Shown here piece after piece: positions 1 through 5,146 of a stretch of DNA of 5,146 nt; position 1 is the stretch's first letter; each line of letters opens with the position of its first letter. A model generated the notes under the pieces. The model saw nothing but the letters and a program-made list of their open reading frames with translations. It did not search any database and was not told where the DNA came from. The position numbers and the translations under genes are program-made. The stretch spans positions 1-5,146 of the forward strand of contig JAMPHX010000091.1 in the NCBI GenBank assembly GCA_023663205.1, given 5' to 3'. This DNA comes from Corallococcus sp. (GTDB lineage: Bacteria; Bacillota; Clostridia; Christensenellales; CAG-314).

Positions 1-59
1 CCTTGAGTTTGCCTCTCTTATATTCGACGGGAGAGTTTTACCGCAGAATAACAGAATAA
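1..59 (+). CDS. Possible 3' end of an upstream gene (partial, unidentified)
   Basis: The reading frame starting at base 3 stays open from the window edge to a TAA at 57-59 and would encode a tail ending LPLLYSTGEFYRRITE. The stop lies one base before the strong intrinsic terminator at 61-110, which implies that a + strand gene ends about here. The tail is too short for me to assign a family. A competing frame ends with TAA at 49-51, and the frame starting at base 2 runs on through the terminator to about 188, which makes it unlikely. The existence of an upstream + strand gene is inferred from the terminator; the frame choice is weak. Confidence 0.28.
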   Translation, partial: LSLPLLYSTGEFYRRITE

Positions 60-60
60 T

Positions 61-113
61 AAGTATAAGCGCGCCTGCCTTGCAAGTAAGGCAAATGCGC
101 TTATATTTTTATT
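61..113 (+). terminator. Rho-independent terminator of the upstream gene
   Basis: A perfect 9-bp outer stem, TATAAGCGC (64-72) with GCGCTTATA (97-105), encloses a small internal loop and a 6-bp inner stem, TGCCTT (76-81) with AAGGCA (88-93), closed by a 6-base loop. The flanking A/U bases (61-63 with 106-108) can add pairs. A U-rich tract (TTTTTATTTT, 106-115) follows on the + strand, so the hairpin terminates rightward transcription and insulates the repressor-exporter operon from its left neighbour. The opposite side is less T-rich, so activity on the - strand would be weaker. Confidence 0.85.
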
Positions 114-206
114 TTCACTTGAACGGATTATTTTCAATTACGGAAGGAAAAAGATATTGTTGCTCGACTTTTCATTGCGATGGTATTTAGTTCTTCTTAT
201 ATACCG

Positions 207-340
207 CCGTCATTTGGTCGTAGTTTCGTTTTGCGGTTCGGCAATTATTTGTTGCCATTGCGATTGCCTTTTTGTTTAACTTTTCCGTCATTGAGAGGAG
301 ATGAGCGACGAAGCAATCCGCAAAAACGCATAGCGGCAAA
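207..340. repeat. Degenerate GTCATTG/GAAGCAATCC intergenic repeat, left copy
   Basis: This AT-rich stretch contains, in order, CCGTCATTT (207-215), GCGGTTCGGCAATTATTT (233-250), CCGTCATTGAGAGG (285-298) and GAAGCAATCCGCAAAA (310-325). The same modules recur in the same order and orientation at 5010-5140; the 18-base GCGGTTCGG module matches at 17 of 18 positions. The pairing of a TCATTGCGAGG-like start with a GAAGCAATCC-like end resembles an intergenic repeat seen in many bacterial genomes and is probably a non-coding, non-autonomous element. An isolated TCATTGCGA at 172-180 may be a further remnant. An open frame at 180-401 crosses the element but has no ribosome binding site and does not look like a protein. 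I see nothing else in 111-397. Confidence 0.6.
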
Positions 341-397
341 TTTGTATTCAATTTGGTTTCAGGTTGGAGTTTTGCACAAAAAAATACGGTCAATCGC

Positions 398-425
398 TTG
401 ACAAAATTTGTTTTGAGTATAAAAT
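398..425 (+). promoter_or_regulatory. Sigma-A type promoter of the operon
   Basis: A consensus -35 box TTGACA (398-403) is followed after 16 bases by TAAAAT (420-425), which matches the TATAAT -10 consensus at 5 of 6 positions. The predicted start of transcription is near 431-433, giving a leader of roughly 45 bases. It is the only good promoter upstream of the three genes, and no internal promoter is apparent, so all three are probably on one mRNA. Alternative -10 registers (AAATAT at 422-427, spacer 18) would shift the start by only a few bases. Confidence 0.8.
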
Positions 426-443
426 ATGTTAGTATCCTAACAT
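426..443. promoter_or_regulatory. Probable MarR operator (inverted repeat over the transcription start)
   Basis: ATGTTAG (426-432) and CTAACAT (437-443) form a perfect 7-bp inverted repeat around TATC. Further A/T pairs (422-424 with 445-447) extend the symmetry after one mismatch. The 18-bp size and the TTAG...CTAA core are typical of sites bound by dimeric MarR-family winged-helix proteins. The site begins directly after the -10 box and covers the predicted transcription start, so binding would block initiation. As the first gene of the operon encodes a MarR protein, autorepression is the simplest reading. Binding itself is inferred. Confidence 0.8.
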
Positions 444-477
444 TTTTATAAAAGAGCATTTACACAAAGAGGGCATT

Positions 478-927
478 ATGGAAAGGTCTTGCGGTTTTGA
501 ATGTCGGTGCGTTTCCAACCTTGTAAAACGCAAGGTTTGCGAGAGCGACATAACCAAGCAGTTTGCTCAACTTACGGGTATACAAAGTTTTGCAATAAAC
601 TATCTGTATACTCACAAAGACGAAGAAATTTACCAAAAGGATTTTGAAACCAAGTTTACGATGAGACGTTCTACGGCGACGCAGGTGCTTTCGCTTATGG
701 AGCGCAACGGACTTATCGAGAGGCGTCTGGCGGAAGACGACGGACGAAAAAAAAAGATTGTGCTTACGCAAAAGGCAATTGAAATTCACAAAGCAATGGA
801 GCGTGTTTTGGCGGACATCGAGCGGCAGTTGCGCTGCGGAATAGACGCAAAACAGTTGGAAATATTTTTTGAAGTGATTGACAAGATAAAACAAAACTTG
901 TCCGAGAAACGGTGTGAGGAAAAGTAG
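478..927 (+). CDS. MarR-family transcriptional regulator (probable repressor of the exporter operon)
   Basis: This 149-residue protein has the usual MarR length and layout: an N-terminal dimerisation helix, a winged helix-turn-helix in the middle and a C-terminal dimerisation helix (about 118-142). The recognition helix is about residues 62-79 (MRRSTATQVLSLMERNGL). The wing is about 80-97, with the basic DDGRKKK turn that contacts the minor groove, followed by IVLTQKA. The ATG at 478 is preceded by AAAGAGGG (466-473), a good ribosome binding site at slightly short spacing. The gene opens the operon and follows a promoter with a perfect inverted repeat, so it most likely represses its own transcription and that of the exporter, with release by a ligand or oxidant. 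Six cysteines are present (5, 9, 11, 21, 120, 146), four of them near the N-terminus; a redox or metal response is possible but unproven. The stop lies one base before the next start codon. The family call is secure; the ligand is unknown. Confidence 0.93.
   Translation: MERSCGFECRCVSNLVKRKVCESDITKQFAQLTGIQSFAINYLYTHKDEEIYQKDFETKFTMRRSTATQVLSLMERNGLIERRLAEDDGRKKKIVLTQKAIEIHKAMERVLADIERQLRCGIDAKQLEIFFEVIDKIKQNLSEKRCEEK
916..920 (+). promoter_or_regulatory. Ribosome binding site that fixes the start of the first exporter gene
   Basis: GAGGA at 916-920 lies 8 bases before the ATG at 929 and is embedded in the last codons of the MarR gene. This favours ATG 929 over the in-frame GTG at 914, which would add five residues and start upstream of this site. 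Termination at TAG 925-927 and restart at 929 would be tightly coupled. Confidence 0.75.
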
Positions 928-928
928 T

Positions 929-2731
929 ATGTTTAAGATAATGAAAGATTATTCAAAAGGTTATCGCGTATCTACTATATTGACGCCTGTATTTGTGCTG
1001 TTCGAGGTTATTCTCGACGTACTTATACCCACAATGATGGCGTATATAGTAGACGTCGCCGGCGCTGTCGCAAGAGGTACGTACGTGTTCGGCAAAGACC
1101 CTATGTGGGACGGCATATTGTCAACGTATCCCAATCTTGCAAGCGGCACTACGCTGCTGTGGGTTTTGGGCGCGGTGTGCGTGGCGGCGGCGCTTTTGGC
1201 GTTGCTGTTCGGCGCTCTTGCCGGCAGGACGGTGGCAATAGCCGGTTCGGGTTTTGCCAGCAATCTGCGCAAGGGCATATTCGGCAAAATTCAAGGATAT
1301 TCGTTTGCCAATATAGACAAATTCAGCACTGCGGGTTTGGTTACCCGTTGCACAACCGACGTCAACAATGCGCAGCAGTGTTTTATGCAACTTATACGCA
1401 CGGTAATCCGCGCGCCGCTTATGCTTGTTATGGCAACGGTGTTTGCGTACAGAATGAGCCCCGATATCAGTTGGATTTTCTTTATTGCAATTCCGCTGCT
1501 CGGCGCGTTTATGGCGTTTATAAGCGTCAAGACGTATCCGCGTTTCCGCAAAATGCTTAACAAATACGACGAAATGAACGGCGCCGTTCAGGAAAATCTT
1601 GTGGGAATACGCGTTGTAAAAGCGTATGTCCGAGAAGACCACGAACAGGAAAAATACGACAAAAAGGCAACCGAAGTGCGCTTTGCACACCTTGCCGCCG
1701 AAAAGATGATGGTTCTTTCCAGTCCTATTGCTACGCTCATTATGTACGCTACAATTGTCGGCGTGCTTGCAATAGGCGGCAGTCAGGTAATAGAAGGCGG
1801 CGGTTTGGGAAGCGGTTCGCTTACCAGTTTGATTTCCTACGCTACGCAGATACTTATGAGCGTAATGATGGTTTGTTTTGTCATTATTCAAATGGTACTT
1901 TCGCGCGCGTCCATACAAAGAATAAGCGAAGCGCTCAATGAGGAAAGCAAAATCACGGACGGCGCTTTGGACAAAAAGGTCGGTTCGGGCAAGATTGTAT
2001 TTGAAAACGTCAACTTTTCCTATTCCGACAACAAGGATAATCTTACGCTTGAAAATATCAACTTGACGATAGAAAGCGGGCAGACGGTGGGAGTGATAGG
2101 CGGTACGGGCGAAGGCAAATCAAGTTTGGTTCAACTCATTCCGCGGTTTTACGATTGTTTGGAAGGTGCCGTTTACGTGGACGATACCGATGTGCGCGAT
2201 TACTCTCTCAAAAATCTGCGCGACGGCGTTTCTATGGTTTTGCAAAAGAACGTGCTGTTTTCGGGAACCATCGAAAGCAACTTAAAGTGGGGTAATCCCG
2301 ACGCAACTCACGAAGAAGTGGTGGAAGCCTGCAAGATTGCGCAGGCGCACGACTTTGTAGAATCCTTCCCAGACGGATATCAAACCGACCTCGGACAGGG
2401 CGGCGTAAATGTATCGGGCGGACAAAAGCAGCGTCTGTGCATTGCCCGCGCCTTGCTCAAAAAACCCAAAATAATGATTTTGGACGACAGTACCAGCGCG
2501 GTAGATACGGCAACCGACGCCAAAATACGCGAGGGGCTCAAACAGTTGGATGCGTCTATGACGGTAATTATTATTTCTCAGCGCGTAAGTTCTTTGGAAA
2601 ACTGCGACAAAATAATAGTAATAGACGAAGGTAAAATTGACGCAGTGGGTACGCACGAGCAACTTCTCAAAGATAACAAAATTTATCAGGAAGTTTACCA
2701 TTCTCAGCAAAAGGGGGCGATTGAACAATGA
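929..2731 (+). CDS. Heterodimeric ABC multidrug-type exporter, subunit with degenerate ATP site (BmrC/TM287/LmrC-like)
   Basis: This 600-residue half-transporter has an N-terminal six-helix membrane domain (helices near 15-45, 72-100, 155-175, 180-202, 262-285, 300-325) and a C-terminal nucleotide-binding domain. The NBD has A-loop Tyr365, Walker A GGTGEGKS (391-398), Q-loop Gln439, signature VSGGQ (495-499), Walker B ending LDD (Asp519, Asp520), D-loop SAVD (523-526) and switch position Gln551. The catalytic Glu is replaced by Asp520 and the switch His by Gln551, as in the non-hydrolysing half of TM287/288-type exporters, while its own signature is intact. It should therefore supply the degenerate site's Walker motifs and the signature for the partner's active site. 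Such pairs export hydrophobic drugs or lipids from the inner leaflet; the substrate cannot be read here. Walker A is unusual in having GEGKSS rather than GSGKST. The start is ATG 929 on ribosome-binding-site grounds; the stop overlaps the next gene by 4 bases. Confidence 0.94.
   Translation: MFKIMKDYSKGYRVSTILTPVFVLFEVILDVLIPTMMAYIVDVAGAVARGTYVFGKDPMWDGILSTYPNLASGTTLLWVLGAVCVAAALLALLFGALAGRTVAIAGSGFASNLRKGIFGKIQGYSFANIDKFSTAGLVTRCTTDVNNAQQCFMQLIRTVIRAPLMLVMATVFAYRMSPDISWIFFIAIPLLGAFMAFISVKTYPRFRKMLNKYDEMNGAVQENLVGIRVVKAYVREDHEQEKYDKKATEVRFAHLAAEKMMVLSSPIATLIMYATIVGVLAIGGSQVIEGGGLGSGSLTSLISYATQILMSVMMVCFVIIQMVLSRASIQRISEALNEESKITDGALDKKVGSGKIVFENVNFSYSDNKDNLTLENINLTIESGQTVGVIGGTGEGKSSLVQLIPRFYDCLEGAVYVDDTDVRDYSLKNLRDGVSMVLQKNVLFSGTIESNLKWGNPDATHEEVVEACKIAQAHDFVESFPDGYQTDLGQGGVNVSGGQKQRLCIARALLKKPKIMILDDSTSAVDTATDAKIREGLKQLDASMTVIIISQRVSSLENCDKIIVIDEGKIDAVGTHEQLLKDNKIYQEVYHSQQKGAIEQ
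2712..2718 (+). promoter_or_regulatory. Ribosome binding site of the second exporter gene
   Basis: AGGGGGC at 2712-2718 precedes the ATG at 2728 and lies inside the end of the first exporter gene. The start and stop codons share ATGA (2728-2731), an arrangement that supports translational coupling and near-equal amounts of the two subunits of one complex. Confidence 0.65.
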
Positions 2732-4650
2732 AAGGTTTAGGCAGTAAAACAAAGGGATACGCCCGCCTCGACAATGCAAAGCACACAATGCGCCGCGCAT
2801 TGGGACTTTTGAAAGATAACAAAGGCTTGTTTGTAGTTGTATTTTGCTTTATTACGGTATTTGTATTTGCAAATATCGGCAGCACCTATTTGATACAGCC
2901 GCTTATTGCGGGGCTGTTTGTCGAAGGTTCTTCGCCTATGTTTTTGGGAATTGTGTTTGAGTCCAAGGCGCAGTTTTTGACAGTAATGATAATTGTTCTT
3001 GCCGTAATTTACGTAGTCGGCGTTGTTGCCAACTACATTGTAAACAGGGTATTGATAGGCATTTCCACCAAGACTCTTTACAAAATACGTACCGATTTGT
3101 TCAACCATATGCAAACTTTGCCCATCAAGTTTTTCGATACCAACACGCACGGCGAACTTATGAGCAGATACACCAACGACGTCGACGCGCTTAACGAATT
3201 TATCGCGCGCAGTATCCCGCAGATTGTACAAAGCAGTTTGCAGGTAATAGGCGTATTTGCAATGATGATTAGTTTGTCATGGCAACTTACGTTGTGTGTC
3301 GTAGGTATGCTTGTGTGTATGTTTTTGGTTACCAAATTTTTCGGAGGCAAAGCCAAGAAAAACTTTTCCGCGCAGCAAGCGGCAATAGGCAAAGTCAACG
3401 GTTACGTGGAGGAAATGGTCGAAGGTCAGCGCGTAGTCAAGGTGTTTAACCATGAAACGGAAACTGTGGAAGGTTTCAACGAGATAGACGGCGGATTGCG
3501 CAAAGCGGCAACGCGCGCCAATACTTACGCCAATATGATGATGCCGATAATGGGTAATTTGACTCACTTGTTTTATATAGTAATAGCAATTGTAGGTACT
3601 ATTATTTCCACAACTCTCATGGGAGATGCGCTTGCTAATATGCTTGGAGTTTTGGCGTCGTTTTTGATATTGCTGCGCCAGATTTCCAATCCGATAAGCC
3701 AACTTGCGCAGCAGGTAAACACAATATTTATGGCTCTTGCGGGTGCGGAACGTATATTTGAAATTATGGATACTCCTTCGGAAACGGACGACGGATACGT
3801 CACTTTGATCAATGCCACCAAGGACGCCGACGGTAACTTTGCCGAGAGTGAAAAGCGTACGGGCATTTGGTGTTGGAAGCATCCGCACGCCGACGGCAGC
3901 GTATCGTATGTCGAACTCAAAGGCGACGTGCGTTTCGAGGATGTTGTTTTCGGCTACGATGAGGACAAAATAGTGCTTAACGGTATTTCGCTGTTTGCAG
4001 AACCGGGGCAAAAGATTGCTTTTGTAGGTTCTACCGGAGCAGGCAAAACAACCATTACCAATTTGATAAACCGCTTTTACGACGTTCCCGACGGCAAAAT
4101 CAGGTACGACGGAATAAATATCAACAAAATCAAAAAAGCCGATTTGAGACGTTCTCTCGGAATGGTACTGCAAGATACGCACTTGTTTACCGGTACCGTC
4201 ATGGACAACATCAGATACGGCAAATTGGACGCCACGGACGAAGACTGTATCAAGGCGGCAAAAAGCGCAAATGCGCACTTCTTTATTTCGCACTTGCCGC
4301 AGGGATACAACACAATGCTTACTGGCGACGGGGCAAATCTGTCGCAGGGACAGCGTCAACTTATTGCAATCGCGCGCGCTGCCGTTGCCGACCCGCCGGT
4401 GCTTATTTTGGACGAGGCTACAAGCAGTATCGATACCCGCACCGAGTGGCTGATAGAAAAGGGTATGGACGCGCTTATGGAAGGGCGTACTACGTTTGTC
4501 ATTGCGCACAGACTCAGCACAGTCCGTAACAGCAATGCGATAATGGTGCTTGAACACGGACAGATAATAGAACGCGGCAACCACGAAGATTTGATTGCGC
4601 AAAAGGGCAAGTATTATCAACTGTACACAGGTATGTTTGAACTCAGTTGA
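2728..4650 (+). CDS. Heterodimeric ABC multidrug-type exporter, subunit with consensus ATP site (BmrD/TM288/LmrD-like)
   Basis: This 640-residue half-transporter pairs with the product of the preceding gene. A hydrophilic N-terminal extension (1-30) is followed by six membrane helices (near 33-62, 83-110, 165-185, 186-206, 272-296, 302-320) and an ATPase domain. The ATPase motifs are A-loop Tyr410, Walker A GSTGAGKT (434-441), Q-loop Gln482, signature LSQGQ (538-542), Walker B LILDE (Asp562, catalytic Glu563), D-loop SSID (566-569) and switch His594 in IAHRLST. Walker B and switch His are intact, so this chain should provide the hydrolysing Walker motifs. Its signature has Gln in place of the first Gly of LSGGQ, as in TM288, and would weaken the opposite site. 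Between the last helix and the ATPase domain lies a long linker (about 348-400) with a WCWKHPH motif at 381-387. The membrane domain motif FFDTNTHGELMSRYTNDVD (135-153) is typical of the exporter family. The drug or lipid substrate is unknown. Confidence 0.95.
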   Translation: MKGLGSKTKGYARLDNAKHTMRRALGLLKDNKGLFVVVFCFITVFVFANIGSTYLIQPLIAGLFVEGSSPMFLGIVFESKAQFLTVMIIVLAVIYVVGVVANYIVNRVLIGISTKTLYKIRTDLFNHMQTLPIKFFDTNTHGELMSRYTNDVDALNEFIARSIPQIVQSSLQVIGVFAMMISLSWQLTLCVVGMLVCMFLVTKFFGGKAKKNFSAQQAAIGKVNGYVEEMVEGQRVVKVFNHETETVEGFNEIDGGLRKAATRANTYANMMMPIMGNLTHLFYIVIAIVGTIISTTLMGDALANMLGVLASFLILLRQISNPISQLAQQVNTIFMALAGAERIFEIMDTPSETDDGYVTLINATKDADGNFAESEKRTGIWCWKHPHADGSVSYVELKGDVRFEDVVFGYDEDKIVLNGISLFAEPGQKIAFVGSTGAGKTTITNLINRFYDVPDGKIRYDGININKIKKADLRRSLGMVLQDTHLFTGTVMDNIRYGKLDATDEDCIKAAKSANAHFFISHLPQGYNTMLTGDGANLSQGQRQLIAIARAAVADPPVLILDEATSSIDTRTEWLIEKGMDALMEGRTTFVIAHRLSTVRNSNAIMVLEHGQIIERGNHEDLIAQKGKYYQLYTGMFELS

Positions 4651-4803
4651 TTATCGCAATATAGACGTAAGTACAAGTTTATATTCGGCGCATTTGACTG
4701 AGCATTGGAATTTTTACAATATTTTTGCGTGTCCCGAGTTTTTACGTCGAACTGCAAAAATTGACAAAATCATTGCTTTTGCGTTCCAAACGGTTTTATC
4801 TCA
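4651..4803. other. Non-coding spacer after the operon
   Basis: No supported gene lies between the stop of the second exporter gene and the hairpin at 4804-4868. Open frames here lack ribosome binding sites and recognisable protein features. A TTGACA at 4761-4766 has no -10 box at usable spacing. The spacer would become a long 3' untranslated region if the hairpin is the operon's terminator. Confidence 0.6.
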
Positions 4804-4868
4804 AAATAATATGTATAGCGCACTGTGTTGTTTGCAAACAATGCACAGTGCGCTTATTTATGTTATTT
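4804..4868. terminator. Long near-perfect hairpin, probable operon terminator (possibly bidirectional)
   Basis: AGCGCACTGTG (4817-4827) pairs perfectly with CACAGTGCGCT (4844-4854). Between them TTGTTTG (4828-4834) and CAAACAA (4835-4841) form a perfect palindrome, so only the TG at 4842-4843 bulges out. Outside the stem, AAATAA (4804-4809) mirrors TTATTT (4863-4868). The downstream side is T-rich but broken by A and G (TTATTTATGTTATTT), weaker than a classic U-run. The symmetric A-rich and T-rich flanks would allow it to stop transcription from both sides. It sits about 150 bases after the last stop codon and is the best candidate for the end of the operon. Confidence 0.65.
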
Positions 4869-4879
4869 GTAAACCTTTT

Positions 4880-4892
4880 GTTGGATACTAAC
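4880..4892. promoter_or_regulatory. Operator-like sequence downstream of the operon
   Basis: GTTGGATACTAAC differs from the reverse complement of the operon's operator core (GTTAGGATACTAAC) by loss of a single A, and its last ten bases (GGATACTAAC, 4883-4892) are identical, including the asymmetric centre. It may be a weak or decayed second site for the same MarR protein. No convincing promoter overlaps it, and chance resemblance in AT-rich DNA is possible. Confidence 0.3.
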
Positions 4893-4912
4893 GGAAAGAT
4901 AATAAGTAATTT

Positions 4913-4940
4913 CCGTCATTTGGAACGAACAATGCAATTT
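4913..4940. repeat. Short degenerate copy of the GTCATTG/GCAAT repeat
   Basis: CCGTCATTTGG (4913-4923) is followed 10 bases later by AATGCAATTT, keeping the CCGTCATT start and a GCAAT end of the longer copies at 207-340 and 5010-5140. It is a weak match and may be a shortened or decayed unit. Confidence 0.35.
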
Positions 4941-5009
4941 CTATTGTAATTACAACAAGAATAATAATATAGCAATCAAGTAAATACTTAGCGCATTTCA
5001 ATCTTTTTG

Positions 5010-5146
5010 CCGTCATTACAACAAGTTGTTGTTCGCGGTTCGGCATTTATTTCCCGTCATTGTGAGGCGTAATGGATTATTTTTTTTCGTCATTGCGAGG
5101 CGTAACATGGGAAGCAATCCACAAAAGAATATACAGCAATAGAGTA
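5010..5146. repeat. GTCATTG/GAAGCAATCC intergenic repeat, right copies
   Basis: Modules appear in the same order as in the left copy: CCGTCATT (5010-5017), GCGGTTCGGCATTTATTT (5035-5052), CCGTCATTGTGAGGCG (5054-5069), CGTCATTGCGAGGCG (5088-5102) and GAAGCAATCCACAAAA (5111-5126), then a tail like that of the left copy (ACAGCAA; left AGCGGCAA). Two nearly identical GTCATTGYGAGGCGTAA units lie 34 bases apart, suggesting tandem insertion or internal duplication. Within the last unit ATTGC (5092-5096) can pair with GCAAT (5113-5117). The element reaches close to the window edge and no gene overlaps it. Confidence 0.65.

Noticed and set aside
180..401. 73-codon open frame on the + strand ahead of the operon
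   Set aside because: It crosses the intergenic repeat and the -35 box of the operon promoter, has no ribosome binding site, and the protein sequence is not protein-like.
914..928. GTG at 914 as the start of the first exporter gene
   Set aside because: It would begin upstream of the GAGGA site at 916-920, whereas ATG 929 lies 8 bases after it and gives the tight 1-base junction with the MarR stop.
1121..1918. 265-codon open frame on the - strand opposite the first exporter gene
   Set aside because: It is antisense to the exporter membrane domain, rich in His, Lys and Arg with no recognisable fold, and has no independent promoter.
3277..4620. 447-codon open frame on the - strand opposite the second exporter gene
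   Set aside because: It lies entirely antisense to a gene with every ABC motif in place, and its translation shows no domain, only a low-complexity mix expected from reading exporter codons backward.
929..4650. A novel defence or biosynthetic system
   Set aside because: All three proteins belong to well-known families in a well-known operon arrangement, and no extra enzyme, toxin, peptide precursor or nuclease gene is present.
4761..4766. TTGACA as a -35 box of a second promoter
   Set aside because: No acceptable -10 sequence lies 15-19 bases downstream, and the next AT-rich boxes are too far away.
4595..4949. Two small open frames (98 and 74 codons) after the exporter
   Set aside because: One begins inside the exporter gene in another frame, both run through the hairpin, and neither has a plausible ribosome binding site.
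4949..5126. CRISPR-like array from recurring short motifs
   Set aside because: The motifs differ in length and spacing, have no uniform spacers, and fit a degenerate intergenic repeat better.

Overview
The window carries one compact three-gene operon on the + strand. It encodes a MarR-family repressor and the two unequal halves of a heterodimeric ABC multidrug-type exporter of the BmrCD / TM287-288 / LmrCD kind. Gene order, tight coupling (1-nt gap, then a 4-nt ATGA overlap), purine-rich ribosome binding sites, AT-rich flanks and protein style all suggest a Gram-positive anaerobe of the Clostridia/Bacillota. That placement is inference, because no rRNA or other phylogenetic marker is present.

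Layout. Bases 1-60 probably hold the last codons of an upstream + strand gene, followed by a strong intrinsic terminator (61-110). Bases 111-397 contain no convincing gene but hold a degenerate copy of an intergenic repeat built on GTCATTG...GAAGCAATCC. A sigma-A type promoter (TTGACA, 16 nt, TAAAAT; 398-425) is followed at once by a perfect inverted repeat (ATGTTAG-TATC-CTAACAT, 426-443), the likely operator of the MarR protein encoded at 478-927. The two exporter subunits follow at 929-2731 and 2728-4650. A long hairpin (about 4804-4868) lies 150 bases after the last stop codon. The remaining ~280 bases have no gene and contain more copies of the same intergenic repeat, running to the window edge.

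How the genes work together. By analogy with this family, the MarR protein binds the operator over the transcription start and keeps the operon off until a small-molecule or redox signal releases it. The two half-transporters then form one exporter. The first subunit lacks the catalytic Glu (Asp instead) and the switch His (Gln instead). The second has intact Walker B and switch His but an altered LSQGQ signature. Together this gives one degenerate and one active ATP site.

The operon type is well known, so I see no clearly new system. The points most worth checking are a second operator-like site after the operon, the repeat copies bracketing it, the cysteine-rich start of the MarR protein, and the Trp/His/Cys linker in the second exporter subunit.
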